Positions 1 through 9,642 are shown, counted from the first letter of the stretch. The stretch: 64,000 nucleotides of DNA from Polyangium sp. 6x1 (GCF_029946515.1 NZ_JARZHH010000052.1:20782-84781); one strand, 5' to 3'. Notes: generated by a model not told the origin, from the letters alone. Made by a program: numbers and translations.

Positions 1-2
1 CC

Positions 3-881
3 CACCAGGTCCTCGCGCAGGAGTCTGCGGGCACGGCGATCCGCCCCGAGTCCGTCGTCCCTTTCAAGAGCGACAAGAACAGCGCGAACCATCGCTTCGA
101 CGAGTGGATCGGCTCGCTCTGGTTCCGCCCGAACGACCTCAAGAAGATGGCCAAGGTCGAGGGGTTTGCCGGCGTGTACGTCCCGTACTGGACGTTCGAC
201 GCGCGCGTGGACTCGTCGTGGACCGCCGAGGCCGGCTACCATTATTACGAGACCGAATGGTACACGGACGACAAGGGCGAGCGTAAGACGCGGCAGGTGC
301 AGAGGACCCGCTGGGAGCCCGCGCGCGGCCGTCGCAGCGACGCCTTCGACGACGTGATCGTGTGCGCCTCGAAGGGTTTGCCCGAGGGACTCGGCGACAG
401 CTTCCGCTCCTTCAACACGCAGGAGCTCACGCCCTACCGCCCCGAGTTCCTCGCCGGCTGGCGCGCCGAGTCCTACGCGATCGACCTCATGCCGGCGTGG
501 CAATCGGGGCAGGACATCATGGCCACGACCCAGCGCAGCCGTTGCAGGAGCGACGTCCCGGGGGACGATCAGCGCAACCTGCGCGTGGACAACCACTTCT
601 CGCACGTGACCTTCAAGCACGTGCTCTTGCCCGTGTGGATCGCGGCCTATCGGTACCGGGACGAGCCCTACCAGTTCCTCGTGAACGGACAGACCGGCGA
701 GGTGATCGGCAAGGCTCCGTATTCGTTCTGGAAGATCTTCTTCTTCGTGCTCTTCCTGGTCGCCGTCGCGGTGGGCGTCGTCCTCGCCATGAGCGGCGGG
801 AAGGCGAAGGGTTCGTCATCGTCGGACGAGCGCGCGCCCGCGACTTTGCCCGAGAAGGCCCCCTCGCGAAGCCGTCGCTAG
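3..881 (+). CDS. C-terminal part of a tail-anchored membrane protein (zinc-ribbon 'PriA-like' family)
   Basis: The frame is open from the first complete codon, so the gene starts upstream of the window and only about 292 residues are visible. The visible part has an aromatic-rich globular domain (FAGVYVPYWTFDA near its start) and, near the end, the block VNGQTGEVIGKAPYSFWKI followed by one hydrophobic helix (FFFVLFLVAVAVGVVLAM). The tail is short and Ser/Arg-rich. This order matches bacterial proteins that carry an N-terminal TFIIB-type zinc ribbon and are often mislabelled as primosomal helicases. The ribbon itself would lie outside the window, so that part is inference. No catalytic motif is visible. 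Its function is unknown, probably at the membrane with the bulk cytoplasmic. Confidence 0.75.
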   Translation, partial: HQVLAQESAGTAIRPESVVPFKSDKNSANHRFDEWIGSLWFRPNDLKKMAKVEGFAGVYVPYWTFDARVDSSWTAEAGYHYYETEWYTDDKGERKTRQVQRTRWEPARGRRSDAFDDVIVCASKGLPEGLGDSFRSFNTQELTPYRPEFLAGWRAESYAIDLMPAWQSGQDIMATTQRSRCRSDVPGDDQRNLRVDNHFSHVTFKHVLLPVWIAAYRYRDEPYQFLVNGQTGEVIGKAPYSFWKIFFFVLFLVAVAVGVVLAMSGGKAKGSSSSDERAPATLPEKAPSRSRR

Positions 882-952
882 GTTCTTCTCTCCGCACCTC
901 GGGTCGCGCTCGCCGCTTGCAATCGTGAGCCGACGCGGCACGCTCTCCGGCC

Positions 953-2371
953 ATGCGATCGATCCGTCCTCCCCTTCGAAGGCGCCGCGCGCGGGCCGCG
1001 GCGATCCTCGCCTCCGCGCTCGCGTTCGCCGCGCCGCTCGCCTTGCCCTCGTTCGTCGCGACCGCTCGCGCCGAGCAGAAGGCCGAGATCAAGGTCCCGT
1101 TCGAGAAGTACAAGCTTCCGAACGGCCTCACCGTGATCCTGCACGAGGATCACGCGCTGCCGCTCGTCACGGTCAACACGATGGTGAAGGTGGGCTCGCG
1201 CTTCGAGGAGCCGAAGCGCACGGGCTTCGCGCACCTCTTCGAGCACCTCATGTTCATGGGCACGCGCCGCGCGCCGCCCAAGATGTTCGACACGTGGATG
1301 GAGTCCGAGGGCGGCTGGAACAACGCGTGGACGAGCGAGGACCGCACGGACTACTTCGACGTCGGCCCCGCGCACACGCTGAAGCTCTTGCTCTGGCTCG
1401 AGGCCGATCGCTTTTCCTCGCTCGCCGACGAGATGACGCAGGAGAAGCTCGACGTGCAGCGCGGGGTCGTTCGCAACGAGCGTCGCCAGCGCACGGAGAA
1501 CGAGCCTTACGGCAAGGTCGAGCTGCGGCTCCCCGAGCTGCTCTTCCCGGCGGATCATCCGTACCACCACCCGGTGATCGGCTCGCACGAGGACCTGCAA
1601 GCCGCGACGGTGGACGACGTGAAGGGCTTCTTCAAGCGCTGGTACGTCCCGAACAACGCCTCGCTCGTGGTCGCGGGCGATTTCTCGCCCGCCGAGATCA
1701 AGCCGCTCATCGAGAAGTGGTTCGGATCGATCCCGGCGACGCCCGTGCCCGCGGCGCCGCCGGCGAAGCCCGTGAAGCTCGACAAGGTCGTGCGCGATAC
1801 GCTCACGGACAAGGTGGAGCTCGGCAAGGTCGTGATGGCCTGGCACAGCCCCGCGCGATACGCGCCCGGCGACGCGGAGCTCGACCTGCTCAGCGTGATC
1901 CTCACCGACGGCAAGGCGAGCCGGCTCTACAAGGCGCTCGTCTACGACAAGGCGCTCGCGCAGGAGGTCTCGGCCTACCAGGCGTCCGGGGATCTCGGCT
2001 CGTACTTCCTCGTCGAGGCGATCGCGCGTCCGGGCGTCACGCTCGCGCAGCTCGAAGCCGGAATCGACGAGGAGATGAAGAAGATCACGAGCGAGGCCGT
2101 GAGCCAGGAAGAGATCAAGCGCGCCAAAAACCAGTTCGAGACGAGCTTCGTCTCGCGCCTGCAATCGGTCACCGCGCGCGCGTCCATGCTGGCCGGGTAC
2201 GAGACGTACGTCGGGGATCCGGGCTACGCCGAGAAGGATCTCGCCCGGTATCGCGGCGTCACGGCGGAGTCGCTCCAGCGGATCGCGAAGAGCCACCTCG
2301 ACCCGAACGCCCGCGTGATCATCCACGTGGAGCCCGAAAAGAAGACGAACGGCGCCGGAGGTGCCCCGTGA
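953..2371 (+). CDS. M16 family zinc metallopeptidase, catalytic subunit
   Basis: Exported zinc protease of the pitrilysin/M16B family, 472 residues. An Arg-rich N-terminus and hydrophobic stretch ending in ATARA near residue 40 form a signal peptide, so it should act in the periplasm. The inverted zinc motif HLFEH lies at residues 94-98 (H94, E97 and H98). E176 in the segment VVRNERRQR is the expected third zinc ligand, at the normal spacing of about 78 residues. The length fits the usual two-domain M16B subunit. The stop overlaps the GTG start of the next gene by four bases (GTGA), so the two are translationally coupled. That neighbour is an M16 homologue lacking the zinc motif, so the pair probably forms a heterodimer. 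Substrates are unknown. Confidence 0.93.
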   Translation: MRSIRPPLRRRRARAAAILASALAFAAPLALPSFVATARAEQKAEIKVPFEKYKLPNGLTVILHEDHALPLVTVNTMVKVGSRFEEPKRTGFAHLFEHLMFMGTRRAPPKMFDTWMESEGGWNNAWTSEDRTDYFDVGPAHTLKLLLWLEADRFSSLADEMTQEKLDVQRGVVRNERRQRTENEPYGKVELRLPELLFPADHPYHHPVIGSHEDLQAATVDDVKGFFKRWYVPNNASLVVAGDFSPAEIKPLIEKWFGSIPATPVPAAPPAKPVKLDKVVRDTLTDKVELGKVVMAWHSPARYAPGDAELDLLSVILTDGKASRLYKALVYDKALAQEVSAYQASGDLGSYFLVEAIARPGVTLAQLEAGIDEEMKKITSEAVSQEEIKRAKNQFETSFVSRLQSVTARASMLAGYETYVGDPGYAEKDLARYRGVTAESLQRIAKSHLDPNARVIIHVEPEKKTNGAGGAP

Positions 2372-3984
2372 GGATTGCCAAGACGTCGGCCCTCCTTTCG
2401 CTCGTCGCGGTGACGGCGCTCGCCGCGTGCGGCGCCGAGCCGCAGGTGACGCCGCTCGATCCGACGAAGAAGGAAACGACCCCGCCCGTCGCCGAGACCA
2501 AGCCCGCGGCGCCCGTGGTGGATCTGCTCGGGCCCAAGCCGGAGCTGCCGCCGAGCCGTCCGTTCACACCTCCCGCCGTCGAGACGTTCACGACCAAGAA
2601 CGGCCTTTCCGTGTGGCTGGTCGAGAAGCACGGCTTGCCGCTCGTGTCGGCGGTGCTCGTCGTGCGCGGCGGGTCCTCGGCCGATCCGGCGAACCTGCCC
2701 GGCCTGATGCACATCACGACCGACATGCTCGACGAGGGCGCCGGCAAGCGCAGCGCCGTCGAGGTGTCGAGCGGCATCAACGATCTCGGCGCGACGCTCT
2801 CGCTCGGCACGAGCGCCGACGCGAGCGTCCTCTCGCTGACCGTGCTGAAGAACAACTTCAACGCGGCGTTCGGCATCTTCTCGGACGTCGTCGCGCGGCC
2901 GCACTTCGATCCGAAGGAGTGGAAGCGCGTCTCGGAGCTCTGGCAGAACCACCTGAAGAAGCGCTCCGACGAGCCGATGAGCGTCTCGCGTTTGATCAAC
3001 GCCGCGGTGCTCTTCGGCCCGGACACGCCCTACGGGCACCCCGCCGATGGCTCGCTCGAAGCGGCGGCGAAGCTCGATCTGAAGGCCGTGAAGCGCTTTT
3101 ACACGGAGAGCTTCCGCCCCGATCGCGCGGTGCTCGTCGTGGCCGGCGACATCTCGCGCAAGGAGGTGACGGACATCGTCGACGCGCAGCTCGGCTCCTG
3201 GAAAGCGCCGCCCGCGAAGGCCGCGCCGAAGCAGGCGGAGCTCCCGGGGCCGCGCGCGGCGTCGGCGCGGCCGAAGCTCGTGCTCGTCGATCGGCCAGGC
3301 GCGCCGCAGTCCGTCATCGCGGTCGTGCGGGACGGCGTGGCCGCGAGTGATCCCGTGCTCCCACGGCTCGAGCTCATCAACACGGCGCTCGGCGGCTCGT
3401 TCACGTCGCGGCTCAACATGAACCTGCGCGAGGAGCACCACTGGGCGTACGGCGCGGGATCGACGTTCCAGGAGAGCCGCAACAAGGGCGGGTTCTGGGC
3501 CATCGCGTCGGTCGAGACGCCCGCGACCGGCGTCGCGCTGAAGGAGATGCTGAGCGAGCTCGCGAAGATGGCCGCTTCGGGGCCGTCGGCGGAGGAGCTG
3601 GAGAAGGCGAAGGCGCAGGATCGAGCCGACCTCATGCAGACCTACGAGACCGTGAGCGGCACGGCGCGCAGGCTCGCGACGCTGGCGCGGCTCGGGCTTC
3701 TGCCGGGTCACGACAGCGAAGCGACCCGCGCGCGGCAGAGCGCGACGCTCGCGGACGTCACCTCGCTCGCGAAGACGCACGTGGATCCGGCGTCGGCGAC
3801 GGTCGTCGTCGTGGGCCCGCGCGACGCGGTCGGGCCTCAGCTCGCGACGCTCGGCCTCGGCGAGCCCGAGCTCTGGGATCCGGAGGGCAAGCCGGCAAGC
3901 GCCGCGGCGAAGCCCGAGGCGAAGGCCGCGGACAAACCGGCGGCGAAGGCCGCGGACAAACCGGCGACGAAGAAGGGCAAGTAG
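2368..3984 (+). CDS. M16 family protein, inactive partner subunit, lipoprotein
   Basis: Second M16-fold protein, 538 residues from a GTG start that overlaps the previous stop codon. GGAGGT lies six bases upstream. This start gives a lipoprotein signal peptide with lipobox LAAC and modified Cys21; more upstream starts would not. The expected HxxEH site reads HITTD (in GLMHITTDMLDEGAG), so two zinc-site residues are missing and it should not be proteolytic. In known M16B pairs one subunit binds zinc and the other helps bind substrate, which fits this arrangement. Residues 25-55 form a Pro/Lys-rich linker after the lipid anchor. The C-terminus is an Ala/Lys/Pro repeat (AAKPEAKAADKPAAKAADKP) of unknown role. 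Confidence 0.9.
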   Translation: MRIAKTSALLSLVAVTALAACGAEPQVTPLDPTKKETTPPVAETKPAAPVVDLLGPKPELPPSRPFTPPAVETFTTKNGLSVWLVEKHGLPLVSAVLVVRGGSSADPANLPGLMHITTDMLDEGAGKRSAVEVSSGINDLGATLSLGTSADASVLSLTVLKNNFNAAFGIFSDVVARPHFDPKEWKRVSELWQNHLKKRSDEPMSVSRLINAAVLFGPDTPYGHPADGSLEAAAKLDLKAVKRFYTESFRPDRAVLVVAGDISRKEVTDIVDAQLGSWKAPPAKAAPKQAELPGPRAASARPKLVLVDRPGAPQSVIAVVRDGVAASDPVLPRLELINTALGGSFTSRLNMNLREEHHWAYGAGSTFQESRNKGGFWAIASVETPATGVALKEMLSELAKMAASGPSAEELEKAKAQDRADLMQTYETVSGTARRLATLARLGLLPGHDSEATRARQSATLADVTSLAKTHVDPASATVVVVGPRDAVGPQLATLGLGEPELWDPEGKPASAAAKPEAKAADKPAAKAADKPATKKGK

Positions 3985-4005
3985 AAGGCGCGGGGCGGGG
4001 AAACG

Positions 4006-4042
4006 AAAGGCCCGGTCGACGTGATGTCGGCCGGGCCTTTTT
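4006..4042. terminator. bidirectional hairpin terminator
   Basis: The stem pairs AAAGGCCCGG with CCGGGCCTTT and ends in a T run on the plus strand. On the minus strand the A-rich left side supplies a T run as well. It lies between the convergent M16 operon and the lipoprotein gene and can serve both. Confidence 0.75.
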
Positions 4043-4045
4043 CGT

Positions 4046-4660
4046 TCACGGCACGGTCGGGACGAAGTCGACCGGGCTCGTCGGGGCGCCGTTGTGCAGG
4101 ACGCCGTTGCCGAACCAGTACACGAAGCGCGGCTGCGGCACGCCGTCGATGAGGACCTCGAGGCGGAGGATCGCGCCGGGCGTCGTGCTGATCTCGATCG
4201 CGTCGAAGTCCACGCCCGTATCGACGTGCATGTCGACCGTGCCCGCGGCCTCATGGATGTTCACGTGGTCGGCGCCTTCGAGATCGTCCGTCGTGACCGC
4301 GTCGATCGTCGAGCTCGTGTCGACCGACGTGAAGATGTCCATCGGGCAAGACAAGCCGGAGAAGTTCGTGTCGCAGGTCGTCCAGATCCGGTACACGCCG
4401 CTTGCGTAGTACTCGACGAACACACCGACGCCGTCGCCGGGGACCGCGTCGAGCTGGACGTCGGTCTCGATGCTCATCTGCATCGGCTGCTCCGTGGGCG
4501 GCCGCGTGCCGTCGTCGATGATCACCGTGTCGTCATCGTCGTCGTCGACGATGATGCATCCCGTCGTGGCGCTCCCCAGGCCAGCGCAGGCGACGAGACC
4601 GAGAACGGCCGGCCACACCGTCAGGGAACCAAGCTTCACGTTGCGTAGAAAAGAAGGCAT
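4046..4660 (-). CDS. probable lipoprotein of unknown function
   Basis: 204 residues. The ATG at 4660 has AGGAG nine bases upstream. The N-terminus has basic residues, a hydrophobic helix and then TTGC, followed by an acidic run of six Asp residues. A lipobox is plausible, though Thr at -3 is atypical, so a plain secreted protein is possible. The rest is a beta-rich domain containing a CDTNFSGLSC stretch that could form a disulfide. A longer ORF upstream in this frame is only read-through of the Arg-rich complement of the DUF6600 gene tail. The upstream neighbour on this strand ends 52 bases away, so the two may be co-transcribed. I do not recognise the family. Confidence 0.75.
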   Translation of the reverse strand: MPSFLRNVKLGSLTVWPAVLGLVACAGLGSATTGCIIVDDDDDDTVIIDDGTRPPTEQPMQMSIETDVQLDAVPGDGVGVFVEYYASGVYRIWTTCDTNFSGLSCPMDIFTSVDTSSTIDAVTTDDLEGADHVNIHEAAGTVDMHVDTGVDFDAIEISTTPGAILRLEVLIDGVPQPRFVYWFGNGVLHNGAPTSPVDFVPTVP

Positions 4661-4712
4661 CGGACGTGCTCCTGTTCGGCGGTTTCGCAAAGGACGGGCC
4701 AAGTACCGCGGG

Positions 4713-6116
4713 CTACCGCCCCCGCCGAGGCGACGGCGAGAACGAGCGCGAGGGCGAGGACGAACGCGAGGGCGAGGACGAACGCGACGGCGAGACCGAA
4801 GGCCGCGACGGCGAGGCCGAAGGCCGCGACGGCGAGACCGACGGGCGCGAGTGCGAGACCGAAGGCCGCGACGGCGAGGCCGACGGACGCGATTCGGTGG
4901 AGGGGCGCGACTCGGTCGCGGGACGCGAGGGCTTCGGCGTGGAGACGGCCGGCCTCGACGGCGCGACCGCGGGGCGCGACGGCGAGGCGCTCGGCGTGGA
5001 CACCTCGGCACGGCCGCCGCGCGACTCACGCGGGTTGACGTCGACGCGCGGGTTGCGATCGACGTGCACGCCGCGACCCTCGGCATGCGCGCCCGGGGCC
5101 CTGGAGACAGACGGCGCAGCGACGACCCCGCGCGACGGCGCCGGCATCGTCTTCGCTTGCGCCGTCGTGCTGCGACGCGAATAAGCGACCGCGCGCGCGT
5201 CGGGCGCCGAGCGTTTTTCCGGGGCGGCCCCGGAGGGGATCTTCGCCTCGGCGAGCGAGGGCGAAGCCGGACGATACGACGAACGCGCGTGCGCGCCGCC
5301 GCCGCCTGCCGACGGTTGGGCCGGGCGATACGGGCGCGAATGCGCGCCGATGCGGCGGACGATGTCGCGATCCCGCACGACGTACGTGTGCACGTGGCGA
5401 TGGAAGACGTAGCTCGACGGGCAGAACACGAACGCGGACGACGGGCTGACCCACACGTTCACCGCGGAGCCGCCGAACCAGTAATAGGACGGCGCCATCG
5501 GCGCCCAGCCGACGTAGCCGTAATCCGTCATGCGCCACGTGACCCATGCGGGCGCATACACGCGGCCCGGGATCCAGCCCCAGCCGCGGCCGCCGATCCA
5601 GGTCCAGCGACCGTAATGGAACGGGATGTAGCCCCAGTCGTAATCGCTGACCCACATCCAGTTGCCGTCGACGTCGAGCTCCCAGTGGCCCGCGGTCTGA
5701 TACGGCGCAAAGTCTGCGCCGACGACGGTGGCGCTCGGCACCCAGACCGTGCCGTACGTGGAATCGTCCACCCACGTGCCGTAGGTCGCGAGCGGCTCGC
5801 GGAAATCGTTGAGCGCGGCCGGATCCGTGTCGACGTATTCGTCGGCGGACACCGACACGCTGACCTGCGCGTCCACGGCTTGCGTGGGCTGGAAGCGGTC
5901 GGTGCTCGGCGCAGCGGCCTCCTCGGACGCGTCGCTCGTCCAGCCCTGGGGCAGGCCCGCGGGTGTATCCGCTTGGACTGCCAGAGGTGTGAACGAAAGT
6001 GCAGCCGCGAGGAGCGAGAGCACGACGGAAGTGAAGCGACGCCCTGGCAAGGCGGGCCGGGGCGCGGGGCGATCGGTGCGGGAAGGCGACGTCTCGGCAA
6101 AGCGCATGGCGTTCAT
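4713..6116 (-). CDS. DUF6600-type exported protein with Ser/Pro/Arg-rich tail
   Basis: 467 residues from the ATG at 6116, with GAGG upstream. After a signal peptide (about residues 20-48) comes an aromatic-rich domain with YGTWVDDSTYGTVWVP, DVDGNWMWVSDYDWGYIPFH and WGWIPGRVYAPAWVTW. This Trp/Tyr pattern is typical of DUF6600 proteins. The C-terminal third is low complexity, with many copies of SPSRPS/SxSRPS, ending in RRGR. It is strongly basic and probably disordered; it could bind envelope polyanions, which is inference. It faces away from the OmpA-like gene at 6356 across a 239-bp shared promoter region. The repetitive tail makes the opposite strand look open, but that is a composition effect. 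Confidence 0.85.
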   Translation of the reverse strand: MNAMRFAETSPSRTDRPAPRPALPGRRFTSVVLSLLAAALSFTPLAVQADTPAGLPQGWTSDASEEAAAPSTDRFQPTQAVDAQVSVSVSADEYVDTDPAALNDFREPLATYGTWVDDSTYGTVWVPSATVVGADFAPYQTAGHWELDVDGNWMWVSDYDWGYIPFHYGRWTWIGGRGWGWIPGRVYAPAWVTWRMTDYGYVGWAPMAPSYYWFGGSAVNVWVSPSSAFVFCPSSYVFHRHVHTYVVRDRDIVRRIGAHSRPYRPAQPSAGGGGAHARSSYRPASPSLAEAKIPSGAAPEKRSAPDARAVAYSRRSTTAQAKTMPAPSRGVVAAPSVSRAPGAHAEGRGVHVDRNPRVDVNPRESRGGRAEVSTPSASPSRPAVAPSRPAVSTPKPSRPATESRPSTESRPSASPSRPSVSHSRPSVSPSRPSASPSRPSVSPSRSSSPSRSSSPSRSFSPSPRRGR

Positions 6117-6355
6117 GATGATGGGACCTCGTCGAAGCAGTTGCCAGAGCGGAAGCGCTCGTCGATACCGTCTTGCAAGCGTCGTTCCGCGTCGTGATCC
6201 CTTGGACGAGCCAGGGCCCGGATCGTTTCCGCGCCTCGTGATCTCGATGGGAAGTGGCGTTCCCAGGGTCGGGGCGCGAACCGGATTGCGCGGGATCTTC
6301 GATCCGATGCAGGTCCCAGTTCCAACGGGCCCGGCGGTGCATGTAAGGTGGGCCC

Positions 6356-7927
6356 GTGCGTGCACGGCAAGGATGGGCAGGGCTCTTCGCGTTGGCGATG
6401 GGCTTTTCCCTCGCGGGCTCCTCATCGGCCCAGGAAAACAAGGCCCGTCTCGACGAGGGCATCCGCATCGACCAGCTCCAGCCGGCCTCGCCGGAGAGCC
6501 CCTTCCTTCGTGCGCTCGGGCCTCACGAGAAGGGCGCGAACACCATCGAGTTCGCGTTCGGCCTGTCGTTCGACTACGGCATGGGGCTGCTCAAGGCCGT
6601 CACCATCGACGGGCAGGGCGGCGAGACCGTCGCGGCGACGCCCGTCCAAAACGCGCTGCTCGCGCACGTCGGCGGCTCGATCACGCCGCTGCCCTGGCTC
6701 ACGGTCGATCTCGCGCTCCCCGTCGGGCTCTTCCTCAACGGCGACCTCGAGGAGCCGTTCGATCGGTATGGCGTCACGATCCGTCAGCCCGAGACGTTCG
6801 GCGTCGGAGATTTGCGCGCCGGTCTGCATTTCCGTCCGCTCGACACGAAGGCCTTCACGCTCGTCGCGGGCGCGAGGTTCTGGGCGCCCGTCGGATCGAC
6901 GGCGTCGTTCCTCTCGGACAAGCGGCTCCGCGCGGAGGTGGATGTCGGCGTCGCGAGCGAGAAGGGCTCGTTCAGGTGGGGTTGCACGGCGTTCGTGTCG
7001 CCCCTGTTCTTCATCGACGTCGCTGGCTCCGACGGCGAGCGGATCGCCCTCGCGTGCGCCGCGCAGCTCCGCGCGGCTTCGTTCCTGTGGGTCGGCCTCG
7101 AGCCGAGCTTCGCGATGTTCAACCAGACGCACGCGTCCGTGGACGCGGGCAAGGAGCCGCCGAGCTCGATCGATCTGCAGATCGAGCCGCTCGCGTCGGT
7201 GCGCATGGCGTTCGGCGGGATGCAGATCGGCGTGAGCGGCGGGCCGGGGTTCGGCGGGGCCGCGGGCGCGCCGGGGTTCCGCGGGGTCCTGAGCCTCGCG
7301 TACGTCGGCGGGGGACGGCCCAAGCCGGTCGCGCCGAAGGGGCCGCCGGATCGTGACCTCGACAAGATCCCGGATGCCGAGGACGCCTGCCCTGCCGAGG
7401 CCGGGCCCGTGAACGCGGATCCGAAGAAGCACGGCTGTCCGTCGAGCGACAAGGACGGCGACGGCATCGACGACGAAGTGGACGCTTGCCCGCAGAGCCC
7501 GGGCGTCAAGCACGCGAGCGCGGAGGCGAACGGTTGTCCGGACGTCGACAACGATCAGCTCCCGGAGCCCGTGGACAAGTGCCCGACCGAGCCCGGTCCC
7601 GCGCCCGAGGGCTGCCCGAAGTACGCGCGCCTCAAGGGTGATTCGTTCGAGATCAAACCGCCGATCAAGTTCAGCACGGGCGATCAGCTCACGCCCGAGG
7701 GACAGGCGGCGCTCGAGGAGATCGCGGCGACGATGCGCGCGAACCCGAAGATCGAGCAGGTCAGCGTCTCGCTCGGCACGAAGGGCGTGAGCACCGATCT
7801 CAGCGATCGGCGGGCGCAGGCGATCATCTTCGTGCTGCGATCGGGCAGCCTCGACTCGAACCGTTACGAGCTCGTCCTGCGCGACGATCTGCGCGCGGGC
7901 ACCGTCCAGGCGCGCATCATCAAGTAG
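6356..7927 (+). CDS. OmpA-like outer-membrane protein with thrombospondin type-3 repeats
   Basis: 523 residues from a GTG with AAGGTG five bases upstream. The signal peptide ends near SSSAQ (about residue 25). Residues about 30-320 alternate beta-strand patterns as expected of a transmembrane barrel. They are followed by three Asp-rich calcium-binding repeats of thrombospondin type 3 (DRDLDKIPDAEDACP, DKDGDGIDDEVDACP, DVDNDQLPEPVDKCP). The last roughly 95 residues match an OmpA C-terminal domain, including LSDRRAQAIIFVL, which corresponds to the conserved peptidoglycan-binding LSxxRA helix. It should tie the outer membrane to the cell wall. Four bases separate it from the next gene, so the two probably form an operon. 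Confidence 0.88.
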   Translation: MRARQGWAGLFALAMGFSLAGSSSAQENKARLDEGIRIDQLQPASPESPFLRALGPHEKGANTIEFAFGLSFDYGMGLLKAVTIDGQGGETVAATPVQNALLAHVGGSITPLPWLTVDLALPVGLFLNGDLEEPFDRYGVTIRQPETFGVGDLRAGLHFRPLDTKAFTLVAGARFWAPVGSTASFLSDKRLRAEVDVGVASEKGSFRWGCTAFVSPLFFIDVAGSDGERIALACAAQLRAASFLWVGLEPSFAMFNQTHASVDAGKEPPSSIDLQIEPLASVRMAFGGMQIGVSGGPGFGGAAGAPGFRGVLSLAYVGGGRPKPVAPKGPPDRDLDKIPDAEDACPAEAGPVNADPKKHGCPSSDKDGDGIDDEVDACPQSPGVKHASAEANGCPDVDNDQLPEPVDKCPTEPGPAPEGCPKYARLKGDSFEIKPPIKFSTGDQLTPEGQAALEEIAATMRANPKIEQVSVSLGTKGVSTDLSDRRAQAIIFVLRSGSLDSNRYELVLRDDLRAGTVQARIIK

Positions 7928-7931
7928 GCGC

Positions 7932-9638
7932 ATGACCCGAGCGAAGGCCGAGCTGTCCCGCGGCGCGCTCGCGCTCGTCGCGGCGGCTGCCTTCTTCGGG
8001 CATGCGCGCGCGCTCGGCGCGGGCTTCGTCTTTGATGATCGCGGAGCGATCCAGGAGAACCCGGTCGTGCAGGGAGGCCTCGATCTCGGGGCGCTCTTCG
8101 GCTCGGATTTCTGGGGGCATCCGCTGGGCGAGGGGCCGGGGACGTGGCGGCCGCTCGTGGTGCTCTCGTTCTGGCTGAACAAGCACGTCACGGAAGGGTT
8201 TCACGCGACGAACCTCGTGCTGCACGCGGCGACGTCGGTGATGCTCGCGCTCGCGCTCGCGCGGCACACGGGGCGGACGACGTTCGCCGTCGTCGCGGCG
8301 ATGGTCTTTGGCGTGCTCGGGATCCACACGGAGGCCGTGGTGGGGCTCGTGGGGCGCGCGGACGTGATGGCGGCGGGGTTCGCGTGGCTCGCGTGGTACC
8401 TCGCGGGGCGCGCGGACGAGGAAGAGGCGCCTCGAAATACGATCGGCGCGGCGCTCGCGTTCGCGGGCGCGCTCGCGTGCAAGGAGTCGGCGATCGTCTT
8501 TCCGCTGTTCCTTTTCCTCGCCGATCGGATCCTCTCGCCGCCGGGGCGCGCGCCGCGGATCCTTTCGGCGCGGTACGGATCGCTCGTCGCCGCGGCGGGC
8601 GCGGTGATCGCGCTGCGCACGGTGGCGTTCGCGCCGCCGCTCGCGGCCGTGTCACGCGACGTCCAGGCCAACCCGCTGCTCGCCGAGGGATGGGGGCCGC
8701 GCGTCTGGACCTCGCTGCGGCTGTTCGGCATGGCGCTCGGCAAGATCGTCCTGCCCGTGCGTTTGTCGGCGGACTACTCGTATGCCGCGATCCTGCCGGA
8801 GCCGAGCCCGTTCGTCGTGCCCGTCCTCGTCGGCGCGCTCGTGCTCGTGGGCCTCGTCGCCCTGGCGATCCGCCTGCGTCGGCGAGAGCCCCTGCTCGCG
8901 CTCGCGGCCGTGATGGTGCTCGTGCCGTGGTTCGTCGTCAGTCAGCTCCCCTTCGTGCTCCCGACGATCTTCGCCGAACGGCTGCTTTATCTGCCGGCCG
9001 CGGGCTTCGCGCTGGCGATCGCGCGCGTCGGCGAGTGGGTGCTGGAGCGAACGCCCGGTACGCTCGCTTTGCCCGCGGCGCCTTCAGGGAAGGGGAAGAA
9101 GCGCGCGGCGCAGAAGCGGCCGAAGGTGGATCCGACCCACGTGCGCGCGTTCGTGCTCGTGCTCGCGCCCGTGATGCTCGGCAACCTGGCGCTCGCGTGG
9201 AACCGCGGCGCGGACTGGGCAAACGATCGGACGCTGTTCGCGTCGGCGATCGAGGTCGTGCCGAGGTCGGCGCGGGCGCATCACAACTACGGCTCGGCGC
9301 TGCTCAACGAGGGCAAGGCCGCGGCGTCGATCGGGCCGTTCGAGCGAGCGAGCGAGATCCTGCCGACGTGGTCCGAGCCGCACGCGCAGCTCGGCGTGGC
9401 GCTGCTCGAGACGGGGCGCGTGCGCGAGTCCGAAGAGCACTTCCGCAAGGCCGTGGAGCTCGATCCGGACGCGGCGAAGGCTGTCTTCAACCTCGCGGTC
9501 TTCCTCGCCCGGCAAGGCCGGCTCGAGGAGGCGCGGGCGACCCTCGCGCCCTTCGTCGCGCGTCACCCGAACCGAACCCGCGAGGCTGCGTTGCTCCGTC
9601 AGATCGAGGCGGATCTGCGATCCCCGCGTCGCCCCTGA
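7932..9638 (+). CDS. TMTC-like multipass membrane protein with C-terminal TPR repeats
   Basis: 568 residues. The N-terminal roughly 420 residues hold about ten transmembrane helices. An early FVFDDRGAI acidic motif sits in the first periplasmic loop and ERLLYLPAAGF lies further on; both are typical of GT-C glycosyltransferase-fold proteins of the DUF1736/TMTC type. A basic linker (KGKKRAAQKRPK) interrupts the last helices. The C-terminus has about three TPR units (ARAHHNYGSALLNEGK, SEPHAQLGVALLETGR, AKAVFNLAVFLARQGR). Eukaryotic TMTC proteins are O-mannosyltransferases; activity in bacterial relatives is not established, so a protein glycosylation role is inference. It starts four bases after the OmpA-like gene and converges on the gene at 9643. 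Confidence 0.82.
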   Translation: MTRAKAELSRGALALVAAAAFFGHARALGAGFVFDDRGAIQENPVVQGGLDLGALFGSDFWGHPLGEGPGTWRPLVVLSFWLNKHVTEGFHATNLVLHAATSVMLALALARHTGRTTFAVVAAMVFGVLGIHTEAVVGLVGRADVMAAGFAWLAWYLAGRADEEEAPRNTIGAALAFAGALACKESAIVFPLFLFLADRILSPPGRAPRILSARYGSLVAAAGAVIALRTVAFAPPLAAVSRDVQANPLLAEGWGPRVWTSLRLFGMALGKIVLPVRLSADYSYAAILPEPSPFVVPVLVGALVLVGLVALAIRLRRREPLLALAAVMVLVPWFVVSQLPFVLPTIFAERLLYLPAAGFALAIARVGEWVLERTPGTLALPAAPSGKGKKRAAQKRPKVDPTHVRAFVLVLAPVMLGNLALAWNRGADWANDRTLFASAIEVVPRSARAHHNYGSALLNEGKAAASIGPFERASEILPTWSEPHAQLGVALLETGRVRESEEHFRKAVELDPDAAKAVFNLAVFLARQGRLEEARATLAPFVARHPNRTREAALLRQIEADLRSPRRP

Positions 9639-9642
9639 CGCC

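Noticed and set aside
4666..5184. Long plus-strand frame rich in Asp/Glu/Arg/Gly opposite the DUF6600 tail
   Set aside because: It is the complement of the SPSRPS repeat; the repeated codons keep several frames open. It lacks a ribosome site and the opposite frame has a signal peptide and a known domain.
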